Shown here piece after piece: positions 53,569 to 63,005 of a stretch of DNA of 64,000 nucleotides. Within the stretch, counting starts at the first letter, position 1. Each line of letters opens with the position of its first letter. The DNA comes from Flaveria trinervia (taxonomy: Eukaryota > Streptophyta > Magnoliopsida > Asterales > Asteraceae): the NCBI GenBank assembly GCA_025506515.1, contig CM046454.1, positions 37,932,503 to 37,996,502 of the forward strand. Reading direction: 5' to 3'. Position numbers and translations under genes: made by a program. The notes under the pieces are model-generated. The model worked only from the letters and a program-made list of their open reading frames with translations. It did not search any database and was not told the origin of the DNA.

Positions 53569-53840
53569 GGCGTCGTGGAATTTCTTCAGAATTTAGACGT
53601 AAACCGTGTGTCACGATCAGACACAATGGACACCAGTACACCATGATGAGTTACAATCTCCTTGATGAACAGGTCAGCCAACCTCTCGGATGAATATGTC
53701 TCGCGGATCGGTAGGAAGTGAGCACTCTTCGTCAAGCGGTCAACAATCACCCATATGGCATCGTATCCTTTCGAAGTACGTGGCAGCTTCGTAATGAAAT
53801 CCATGGTGATGTGCTCCCACTTCCATTCCGGTATATCCAA
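53569..53840 (-). pseudogene. Element U integrase core, middle part
   Basis: Frame 53586-53840 has WKWEHITMDFITKLP with the first catalytic Asp, WVIVDRLTKSAHFLP and VSIVSDRDTRFTSKF with the second. It starts after an in-frame TAA (53841-53843), where T has Lys, and ends at a one-base loss after SKF. Confidence 0.92.
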
Positions 53841-54368
53841 AGGTTAGATCTTCCCATACGGCTTTTGATGTTCCGCCTTCACTTGCAAACAAGTAAGGCA
53901 CTTGCTCACATACTCCACCACGTCACGCTTCATACCCGGCCACCAATAATCCTTCTTCATGTCTTGGTAAATCTTTGTGGCACCGGGATGAATAGAGTAT
54001 CGGGTCTTGTGAGCTTCATCCATAATCTTCACACGTAGATTCCCGAAACGAGGAATCCACACCCGTCCAAATCGAGTTTTAACACCCAGTGTATTTTCAC
54101 TCAATTCCCCAACCAGACCTCTCATTCTTTCAGGATTTAGATAATCTTCTCTTAATGATTCATCCTGAAACTCCTTGACTTGCTTCATTACATCGGAGGT
54201 CATGCTTAGTTGGTATGCTTTCACCCGAATTGGCTCGGGCCACTCCTTCCAGCTAAGAGCATCAGCCACCACGTTAGCTTTGCCCGGATCGTAATGGATC
54301 TCACAATCATAATCCTTTATGAGTTCCAACCATCGCCTCTGCCTCATATTCAGGGTCCTTCTGCTCAA
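53841..54368 (-). pseudogene. Element U RNase H end and integrase zinc domain
   Basis: LNMRQRRWLELIKDYDCEIHYDPGKANVVADALSWKE is the end of gypsy RNase H (read in parts, LIKDYDCEIHYDPG and NVVADALS). Then the integrase zinc domain: HKTRYSIHPGATKIYQDM and CLTCLQVKAEHQ, an intact H-H-C-C. It overlaps the preceding frame because of a shift near 54350. Confidence 0.9.
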
Positions 54369-55248
54369 AGAAGTACTTTAAGCTCTTGTGGTCGGTGAAG
54401 ATGGTGCACTTCATTCCATACAGATAGTGCCTCCAAATCTTCAGTGCAAAGACCACGGCTGCTAGTTCCAAGTCATGAGTAGGGTAGTTGACCTCATGAA
54501 CCTTTAGCTGTCGGGATGTGTAGGCTATAACTTTTCCTCTTTGCATTAACACACACCCCAACCCCGAGTAAGAAGCGTCTGAATACACCACCAAATCTTC
54601 GCTTCCATCGGGTAACGACAAGACAGGAGTTTGAGTCAACCTCGCCTTCAACTCCTCGAATGCCTTCTCCTGAGCCTGACCCCATACATACTTTACATCC
54701 TTCCGGGTCAACTTAGTCAGTGGAGAAGCAATCTTAGAGAAGTATTGGATAAATCTCCTATAGAAGCCCGCCAAACCCAAGAAACTACGAATCTCGGATG
54801 GCGTCTTTGGAGACTTCCATTGCGTCACTGCCTCTACCTTAGTCGGTCCACCATAATCCCATCGGGATTCACCACATGACCCAAGAACTAAACTTTGCGT
54901 AACCAAAACGCACTTGGAGAATTTTGCATACAACTTCTCCCTTCTTAACGTCTCCAGAACCTCCCGAATGTGACCGGCATGCTCAATCTCACTCTTCGAA
55001 TAAATCAGGATATCATCAATAAACACAATCACCGATTTATCTAGCATTGGCCGACACACTCGATTCATCAAATCCATAAAAGCAGCTGGCGCATTGGTCA
55101 AACCAAACGACATAACCAGGAACTCATAGTGACCGTAGCGCGTGCGAAAAGCTGTTTTAGGAATGTCCTGCTCCTTCACTTTCAGCTGATGGTAACCAGA
55201 TCGAAGATCTATCCTCGAAAAACCAACTGGAACCTTGGAGCTGATCAA
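54307..55248 (-). pseudogene. Element U reverse transcriptase core and RNase H
   Basis: FSRIDLRSGYHQLKVKEQDI, KTAFRTRYGHYEFLVMSFGL, NAPAAFMDLMNRVCRP and the catalytic VIVFIDDILIYSKS. Between about 54838 and 54915 the frame is locally wrong: KCVLVTQSLVLGSCGESRW replaces the expected KCTFWLREVQFLGH type, then returns at TKVEAVTQW, which indicates two compensating indels. SFLGLAGFYRRFI, VYSDASYSGLGCVLMQRGK and FTDHKSLKYFFEQKD of RNase H follow. Active-site acids are present. Confidence 0.92.
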
Positions 55249-55614
55249 ACAGATCGTCTATTCTTGATAGGGGGTATCGGTTCTTCACCGTCAACTTGTT
55301 CAACTCTTGGTAGTCAATACACATCCTCATACTACCGTCTTTCTTCTTCACAAATAATACCGGAGCACCCATGGAGAGATACTCGGTCTAATGAACCCTT
55401 TATCCAGCAGTTCTTGCAACTGCTCCATTAACTCTTTCATCTCAGTCGGAGCCAACTGGTACGGTGCCTTGGCAACGGGTTGAGCATCAGGTATCAAGTC
55501 AATTTGGAACTCAACCTCGCGATCTGGTGGCACACCGGGTAAGTCTTCCGGGAATACGTCCGTAAAGTCACGCACCACTGGTACTTCGGATAATTGTGGT
55601 ACTGACGCATCCAC
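55157..55614 (-). pseudogene. Element U reverse transcriptase, N-terminal part
   Basis: Frame 55348-55614 has VVRDFTDVFPEDLPGVPPD, VEFQIDLIPDAQPVAKAPY and LQELLDKGFIRPS. A shift at about 55370 leads to 55157-55372 with GAPVLFVKKKDGSMRMCIDY and LTVKNRYPLSRIDDLFDQL. Another shift near 55215 joins the core domain. Confidence 0.9.
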
Positions 55615-56180
55615 ATCTTTTATGTATGCCAGTAGGCACTACATCCGCGTCTCATGCACTTTCCCGCCACCGCCATCGAAATCACCCTGGGATTTTCGTG
55701 ACACGATCACCATAAACCGTCACCTCATTTCCATCAGGCGTTGTCAATTGGATCATCTTCTTGCGACACACGATATTTGCCTCATAGGTTGCTAACTAGT
55801 CCATCCCTAGTACTACATCAAATCCACCTAGGGGTATCACGTGTAACTTAGCGCAAACCTATGGCCTTCTAGTTCTATGGCACAGTCCTCTATCACCTCC
55901 GTATTCTAGTGGACTTACCAATAGCATTTCTACATCGAATGGCTCACCATACATCTACTCTATTGGGAAACTTAGCACAAAGGCAGCAGAAATGAAACTC
56001 CTACTAGCACCAGAATCAAACAACACAATACAAGAGTTTGGTTTACTAGAAACATACCTGACACCACGTCAGGATCTGTCCTAGCCTCCTCCCGAGTCAT
56101 CGTGAAAGCTCGGGTGCTTGCCTTCTACCCTTCTCCTCTGACCTTCTTCACCCGGAATTCTCGGCCCTTGGCTTCTTACA
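55615..56180 (-). pseudogene. Element U protease, decayed
   Basis: No long frame remains. One frame near 55990-56030 reads IVLFDSGASRSFIS, the aspartic protease active site identical to T's. Others near 55780-55830 resemble GGFDVVLGMDWL. Many stops between them show this is the most decayed part of U. Confidence 0.75.
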
Positions 56181-57357
56181 CTCCATGCTCATGTGACCAC
56201 TTCCCCCGCAGTTGAAACACTTCATGCCTCCACAATCTCTAGCCATATGCCAACTTCCCACACTTGAAACAAACATTCAACCCCCATCTACACTTACCAC
56301 CGTGCTCCTTCCTGCACTTGCCGTACTTCTCCAACCCAGCACTAGCTGTGACCACACGTCGGTTACTTACCCTTGCCGCCTTATTGTTTGGAGCGGCTCT
56401 ACCACGTCCAAATCGTTTCCCATTCCAGTTTCTCCCATCCCTACTTGTCTTCTTCTCCTCAGCCACAACCACCTCATGCTCATCATATAGTCTACCAGCC
56501 AAATCAACCACCGACCTAAAAGTGCTGGGCCGGGCGGCGATCATATGCCTATGGATATCCGCCGGCAGTCCCTGGATAATCTCAATCATTCGCGATAATG
56601 GTGTCACCTGATCGGGTACCAGTCGTGCCATTTCATTGAATTTTGTGATGTACTCTTGGTGTGTCATAGTTCCCGCCTGTAGTTGCAGAAACTCTCTCCT
56701 GACCTTGTCCATTTCCAGGTGAGGACAAAACTCCTCGATCACCAACTTTTTCAACTCCGACCATCTCATTCTCTCGATCGCCCGACTACCCTCGGCTTGG
56801 ACGATATTGTCCCACCAGCACAGAGCCGAGTCTATGAGAGTGGGTAGCGAACTTACCTTCTGTTCTTCTCGGCAGTCACTGATATCAAGTATTGCCTCCA
56901 TTTCCCTCACCCACTGGTGAGCACCAACGGAAGTGCCATTTCCATCGAAAGTAGGGGGTTCGCATCTCATAAACACCCCGTAGTTGCAGCCTCGGGTTGC
57001 CTCCGGCGCAGGCTCTTCTTCCTCGTCCTCATCATTAGACGGAACTATCTTAGTCTAGGGCTGTCTTCTTTCGCCCGTAGGTCCACTCCTTTCCTTTCTC
57101 TCTCCCTCTCTAACTGCCTTTATAACTTCAGTCACCACAGACGGTAGGATCGTCTGCATGACTTGGTGCACTTCTTCCACGACCACCTCCTTCACTAAGG
57201 CTCTCAGGTTAGCACTCTCATCTCCGGCCTCCGGATGGGGAGTTTCTAGTTCTTCATGAACCACTTTCTCGACTCTGGGTCTCCCCCTCTTGGGTCGTGG
57301 TTCAGCACCGTGACCTCCACCACGAGAGGCCTTTGAATATCTACCACCAGCCATCAC
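56181..57357 (-). pseudogene. Element U gag and zinc fingers
   Basis: Start MAGGRYSKASRGGGHGAEPR at about 57354. It continues with VVEEVHQVMQTILPSVVTEV to a stop near 57055. Frame 56239-56976 has MRCEPPTFDGNGTSVGAHQW, CWWDNIVQAEGSRAIERMRW and REFLQLQAGTMTHQEYITKF, then a basic region and the fingers CGKCRKEHGGKC and CFKCGK. A shift then breaks the finger, whose remainder (HMARDC) and a further CFNCGGSGHMSMEC are in the neighbouring frame down to 56181. The capsid core is nearly complete here, unlike in T. Confidence 0.9.
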
Positions 57358-57684
57358 CTAACACACTGAAAGATTCAAACACCAACACGGTCATTCAAGG
57401 GAACAGCTCAGTTTATGTCAAGTATAGTAAGTCCCTAATTATAGTGGCCAGTTGTGATTAGCCTTTACTTTACTCTTCATACCCCGAGCATTACCTGTCC
57501 TGACTACATTAGTATTTAAATCTACATACAACACATAACCACATACCATGCGCACATAAACCGGTTAACATTACAAACATACCTAATGGCACGCAACTAC
57601 TCAGATTGGCATCCCATTCCCATTCCGTCCCATTTTCAGTTTAAGTTAAGCTTTATTTTGAAAATTTAACCATTTCACTTAAGC
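57358..57684 (-). other. Element U untranslated leader
   Basis: About 325 bases between primer site and gag without ORF. It matches T's leader at 48058-48389. Confidence 0.75.
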
Positions 57685-57701
57685 TTTGGCTCTGATACCA
57701 A
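57685..57701 (-). other. Element U primer-binding site
   Basis: Minus-strand TGGTATCAGAGCCAAAG, a full tRNA-iMet core, three bases from the LTR edge. Confidence 0.9.
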
Positions 57702-57704
57702 CTT

Positions 57705-59929
57705 GTAAGGCCTCGTTCCTGGGACACTTACAGCTGGTGATTCATCGCACGTAAAAATATACATTACATTTACTCGTCAAAACATCGCAGCGGAAAACAT
57801 AAAAAAATGGCATTTCATTTGATCCTAAAACTTTTGCAAAATAATGCATTGTTTGTTGGTTACAAAATTATATCTTTGTATTACATCACAAAAGCCTTAA
57901 TTAAATAGATTCCATCCAAAAGAGCTGAGTAAGCCGCCTCGTACCATCCTCAGCAACGTTTACCTGCCAACTGAAAACGTATAAAAGTCAGCGTCGCTGA
58001 GTGAGTTCTAGTTTTATAATAAACATACATAGAATCGTTAGTTATTCCTTTACAGAGTCCATACTATACGTTTCATACGTTCGTGATCATACATCATACG
58101 TACATACAGATAACATCGTTATTATCTTTCATTACATTCGTTAACCTTCGTTCATTCATTACATCTTGTGACATGTACATTACCCCGACATTATGCACGA
58201 AGCTGGTTACTGGGCCTGAGGTCTATCATAGACCCCGAACATTGTGAACGAAGCTGACTCCAGTACCTGAGGCAAGTACATTCACCGTTCATCTTTTCGT
58301 TTTATTCCAGATCAATGCCATAGGCTATACCCTGAACATTGTGCACGAAGCTGGTTACTGGGCCTGAGGTCTTTCATAGACCCCGAACATTGTACACAAA
58401 GCCGACTCCAGTACCTGGGGCAAGCGGCAAGGATCCCATACGTGTGGTCAATCATAAGGATTGGACCCCAGTGTGCATCCTTCTAGGGTGGCTAACCCGC
58501 ACACAGTTGAGCTAACACCCTACATTGGATGTGAACCTCCACACATTTGCGTGCAAGACTTTTATGTTCATTCATTCGTTAATGCATGCATTCATTCATC
58601 ATGTTCCTCTTTCATTATCTTTCACTTTACGTTACATAATACTTTGGGTTTATTCATTAACATAACGCGTAAAGCCATGGAAAGATAAACATTCATCATC
58701 ATAGGAACATAACATAACATACCATACATACATCATCACAGGGCATCATACATACATAACATACATCATGCATAATCATGCATCATCATCATCATCATCA
58801 TCATCCTAACATGACATTATACTATTTATGACCCTAAAAGTCAATTATAGTCCCCCGGGAATTTTCCAAAGTCAAAGCCTACTTTACACATTTTCCTCAA
58901 AAATCAGAAAAATATTCTAAGTCCTAGGCGCATGGACACTATGCAGGCGCATGGACACTATTCAGGCGCATTGGGAACACTTAGGTGCATGGGCCACTTT
59001 CAGGTGCATGGGGACTTCTGGACGTCTGAACACTTAGTAAATTCCAGCCCAATCTAGGCGCATGGGTACTATCAGACGCATGAACACTTAGGCGCATGGG
59101 CCACTTGGGCGCATGGGCACTATTGGGGCGCATGGCCTACCCTTAGTCATCTTACTAAATTTCTAGGCGCATGAGCACTGTTCAGGCGCATGAGCTGAAC
59201 TTAAACATTTCTAAGGTAAGTTTTTGGTGCATGAGTTACTGTTTAGACGCATGACGTACACTTAATTCTTTCTAAGGCAGTTTTAGACGTATGAACACTT
59301 ATCTAGGAGCATGAACATTCTGTAAACATGTTTCTAAGATATTTTCAATCCTAATCATCAAATCCATCTGTTCTAAGCATAATGTGGCTATTCTAAACAT
59401 GAGTAGCCTAAAACATCTAGAACTAACGTCTACATACACATTATATACGGGTATTCACATAAACTTTGTAAAATCATTTTAATACGTTTTCAGCCCCCAA
59501 AGATAGTTAAAAACATGTAAAACCGGGGTCTAGAACTCACCTGGTGCAACTTGGGTGTTCTTCCTTTTAACCCGCTTGCAAAGAGTTCAAAACACCTAGA
59601 AACAACACCAAAAACACACACACCCGAGTACAAACACAACCCATAAGCATACAAGCACATAACCGGGATAAACCTGACATAAAAACATTAAAACCTTGAA
59701 TTCAACTTCTCTTCTTCTTCTTATCTTCAACCGAGAGTTTTCTCTGCTCTCTCTCTCTAAAACCAAGACAAATGGTGAAGTGAGGTGAGGGTGGGCGGCC
59801 ATACTCCCTTTACACCTACTTTTGAAAGTTTTGTCCTTTTCAGACACTTTTAGCCCCTCCACTTGGACTTTATTGCCTTTCTTGCTTTTATTCTTATATC
59901 TTGATGTTTAAAAATAGTCGGGTGTTACA
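57705..59929 (-). repeat. Element U 5' LTR
   Basis: TGTAAGGCCTCGTTCCTGGG ... GTCGGGTGTTACA, followed by TAGTA. It contains the same duplication (58185-58425), a (TCA)n run near 58780-58805 and a shorter AGGCGCATGG array (58923-59325). Confidence 0.95.
58923..59325 (-). repeat. AGGCGCATGG motif array in U 5' LTR
   Basis: Partner of 51652-52090, with several units lost or changed, e.g. AGGTGCATGGGCC and AGACGCATGACG. The two arrays differ more by unit number than the flanking LTR sequence does. Confidence 0.85.
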
Positions 59930-60640
59930 TAGTATAAGGATGTGTATCGACTACCGTGAGCTAGATAAGTTAACAGTGAAGAATCGGTACCCCTTACCGA
60001 GAATTGATGATTTGTTTGATCAGTTTCAGGGTGTCAATTCGTTTTCAAGGATAGACCTTCGATCTGGTTATCATCGGTTGAAGGTGAAGGAGCAGGATAT
60101 TCCTAAAACGGCTTTTCGCACGTGCTATGGACATTATGAGTTTCTTTTTATGTCTTTTGGTTTGGCTAATGCGCCGGCTGCTTTTATGGACTTGATGAAT
60201 CAAGTATGTCGGCCGATGTTGGATAAATCAGTGATTGTGTTTATCGATGATATTTTGATTTATTCCAAGAGTGAGGAGGAGCATGTCGGTCACATTGGGA
60301 AGTGTTAGAGACGTTGAGAAGGGAGAAACTGTATGCCAAATTCTCCAAGTGCACATTTTGGTTACGCGAGGTTCAATTCTTGGGTCATGTGGTAAATCCC
60401 GAGGGGATTATAGTAGACCCAGCAAAGGTGGAGGTGGTGATGCAATGGAAGTCTCTGAAGATGCCATCCGAGATTCGTAGTTTCTTAGGTTTGGCGGGCT
60501 ATTACAGAAGATTCATTAAAGACTTCTCTAAGATAGCTTTTCCGTTGACTAAGTTAACCCGTAAGGGTGTAAAGTTGTATGGGGTCAAGCTCAAGAAAAG
60601 GCATTCGAGGAGTTAAAGGTAAGGTTGACTCAAGCTCCTG
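59930..60640 (+). pseudogene. Element T reverse transcriptase, main part
   Basis: Resumes after U with RMCIDYRELDKLTVKNRYPL, SRIDLRSGYHRLKVKEQDI, KTAFRTCYGHYEFLFMSFGL, APAAFMDLMNQVCRP and the catalytic VIVFIDDILIYSKS. A shift near 60297 moves to frame 60302 onward: LRREKLYAKFSKCTFWLREV, QFLGHVVNPEGI and SFLGLAGYYRRFI. Another shift near 60575 leads to RNase H. Palm residues are intact. Confidence 0.92.
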
Positions 60641-60955
60641 TCTTGTCGTTACCCAATGGAAGCGAAGAGTTTGTGGTTTATTCCGATGCTTCCTATTCTG
60701 GGTTGGGATGTGTGTTGATGTAGAGAGGAAAGGTTATAGCCTATGCATCCCGATAGTTGAAAGTTCATGGGGCCAATTATCCTACTCATGTCTTGGAGCT
60801 TGCAGCTGTGGTCTTGCGTTAAAAATTTGGAGGCACTACCTGTATGGGATGAAGTTCACTATATTCACTGACCATAAGAGCTTGAAGTACTTCTTCGAGC
60901 AGAAAGATTTGAACATGAGGCAGAGAAGATGGTTGGAGCTCATAAAGGATTATGA
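60641..60955 (+). pseudogene. Element T RNase H
   Basis: Read over two frames: LTQAPVLSLPNGSEEFVVYS with DASYSGLGCVLM, then an in-frame stop (TAG near 60721), and LALKIWRHYLYGMKFTIFTD with HKSLKYFFEQKDLNMRQRRW. The Asp of YSDAS and of FTDHKS are present. The middle of the domain carries at least two stops. Confidence 0.88.
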
Positions 60956-61803
60956 TTGCGAGATCCAGGAAAAGCCAATGTGGTGGCGGATGCCATTAGC
61001 CGAAAGGAGAGACCCGAGCCGATTCGGGTGAAGGCTTACCAGTTGGTCATGAACTCTGATGTGATGAAGCAAGTCAAAGAGTTTCAAGATGAGGCACTAA
61101 AGGAAGATCATCTTAACTCTAAAAGAATAAGAGTCTGGTCTCGGAGTTGGGTGAAAACACACTCGGTGTTAGGACCAGATTCGGACGGATGTGGATTCCA
61201 CGTTTTGGGAATCTACATGGGAAGATCATGGATGAAGCTCATAAGACTCGATACTCCATTCATCCTGGTGCTACAAAGATGTATCAAGATATGAAAAGAT
61301 TATTGGTGGCCGGGTATGAAACGTGACGTAGTGGAGTACTTGAGTAAGTGCCTTACTTCCTTGCAGGTGAAGGCAGAGCATCAGAAGCCATATGGGAAGA
61401 TCAAACCTTTGGACCTACCTGAGTGGAAGTGGGAGCATATCACCATGGACTTTATTACGAAGCTACCGCGCACCGCGCGAGGGTATGATGCCATATGGGT
61501 GATAGTTGATCGTTTGACGAAGAGTGCTCACTTCCTACTGATTCACGAGACATATTCATCTGAGAGGTTGGTTGATCTTTTCATTAAGGAGATTGTAACT
61601 CGTAATGGTGTGCCGGTGTCTATTGTGTCTGATCGTGACACCCGATTTACATCAAAATTTTGGAAGAAATTCCACGATGCAATAAGGACGAGGTTACATA
61701 TTAGCTCGACTTATCATCCCCGGACAGATGGTCAGTCAGAAAGGACCATTCAGACGCTAGAAGATATGCTTCGTATTGATTTTGGAGGAAGTTGGGATGA
61801 CCA
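60956..61803 (+). pseudogene. Element T integrase, with damaged zinc domain and truncated core end
   Basis: Frame 60956-61294 holds the RNase H end (GKANVVADAISRKERPEPIR) and the start of the zinc domain, with a shift near 61140. Frame 61316-61831 has VVEYLSKCLTSLQVKAEHQ, where the last metal-binding Cys is Ser. The catalytic core follows: Asp in ITMDFITKLP, Asp in IVSDRDTRFTSKF, Glu in GQSERTIQTLEDML. Near 61803 the sequence jumps from GSWDDHS straight to the PWKRIIRF segment, so about 110 codons present in U are deleted. Confidence 0.9.
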
Positions 61804-62198
61804 TTCCTTGGAAGAGAATTATTCGGTTTAGGAAGCGGGGCAAGTTGATCCCAACATACATAGGGCCTTTCCGAATTATTGCTCGAGTAGGAGAGGTGGC
61901 CTATAGGTTGGAGTTGCCCAGTGAGTTAAGTGTAATTCATCTGACATTCCATGTACCTCACTTAAGAAAGTGCTTAGCCAAGGAGGATGTGGTGGTGCCA
62001 TTGGAGGATATTGAAATGGATGAACAGCTCCATTATGTGGAGCAACCGGTGGCGATCATGGATCCCAAAGAGAAGAGGCTAAGGAATAAGGTGGTTCCCT
62101 TGGTGCATGTACAGTGGACGCACAGGAAGGGATCAGAGTCCACTTGGGAAGTTGAGGAGGAGATGAGGCAGCATTACCCTCAACTATTCAACGACTAG
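61804..62198 (+). pseudogene. Element T integrase tail and chromodomain
   Basis: Frame 61776-62198: IIRFRKRGKLIPTYIGPFRI, ARVGEVAYRLELPSELSVIH, HVPHLRKCLAKEDVVVPLED and then the chromodomain with YVEQPVAIMDPKEKRLRNK, VVPLVHVQWTHRKG, STWEVEEEMRQHYPQLF and the natural stop at 62196. It is better preserved than U's chromodomain. Fused chromodomains define chromoviruses. Confidence 0.92.
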
Positions 62199-62214
62199 CA
62201 GGTTTCGAGGACGA

Positions 62215-62236
62215 AACCTAAATAAGGGGGTGCACT
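62215..62236 (+). other. Element T polypurine tract
   Basis: AAATAAGGGGGTGCACT directly before the LTR start TGTAACGCCCC. It primes plus-strand synthesis in active copies. Confidence 0.85.
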
Positions 62237-62386
62237 TGTAACGCCCCGAATAATGTCTTAGCGAGCCAAATAATAATAATGGGCTTAGACGAGATCATTA
62301 AATGAAAATAAGAAGGATATGGGTTATAGACCGAGTAGACTTCACGGGTTATGTGTTTGGCGAGTTTAAGGTCCCGGTAACCCCGG

Positions 62387-62396
62387 TATATATAAA
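62387..62396 (+). promoter_or_regulatory. Probable TATA box of element T 3' LTR
   Basis: TATATATAAA at the same place as in the 5' LTR, 150 bp from the LTR start and about 30 bp before the CT/GA-rich leader. It could drive read-out transcription into flanking DNA. That is inference. Confidence 0.55.
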
Positions 62397-62889
62397 CGGA
62401 TCAGCTTGAGCAGCTCTCATTTGCAACTCAACACTCTAGTTCTAGAGAGAGAGAGTAGAGAGAGAAAGTAGAGAGAATTGAAGATTCAAGGCTCGGTTGA
62501 TCTCGGGATTGAAGATCGGTGTTCGTGGTCATCCAAACAACAAGAAAACACCAAGAATCCAAGTAAGCAACATCATATAATCGTTGCTTTTGGTGTAAAC
62601 CCGGATTCTAGGGTTTGGGTTTTTAAAAGTGGGAAAGATTTGCCCAAAACACATGTTTTTCTGCAAGAAAACATGTATGAAGCTTAGATAAAGCTTATTG
62701 GGTGATAAACCAAGGTTTTGGATGTAAAAGATTGAAGTTTTGGGTCAAAAATGGGTTGTTTGTAATTTTTAGCCCGTTCTGCGAAACTGGGCATTCATCC
62801 AGCGAAATTAGGTACTTGTCTAGCGAAACTATGGATCTTCCTGCGAAACTATAGTTTCGTAGGTAGTTTTGCAACCATGATTTTCCAAT

Positions 62890-63005
62890 GAAAGTTGGGT
62901 GAAACTGGCAGCGAAGATGCCAGGAAAATTGCTAGCGAAACTAGCAGCGAAACTGCTGGCGAAACTAGCAGCGAAACTGCTAGCGAAATTAGCAACGAGA
63001 TTAGG
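62890..63005 (+). repeat. 24-bp tandem array of GCGAAACT units in T 3' LTR
   Basis: AGCGAAACTAGC alternates with AGCGAAACTGCT to make a 24-bp unit, repeated two to three times and flanked by degenerate copies from 62770. It has GCTAGC/AGCAGC palindromic edges. The 5' LTR copy (44365-44410) has fewer units. Confidence 0.8.

Larger units (their letters stand above)
50422..59929 (-). mobile_element. Element U: complete but inactive Ty3/gypsy chromovirus
   Basis: The LTRs are 50422-52723 (2302 bp) and 57705-59929 (2225 bp), plus-strand TGTAAGGCC ... GGGTGTTACA. The target duplication is a perfect TAGTA (50417-50421 and 59930-59934), and removing U rejoins T's reverse transcriptase frame. On the minus strand it has a primer site, gag, zinc fingers, protease, reverse transcriptase, RNase H, integrase and chromodomain. 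Its family is related to T's. Confidence 0.96.
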
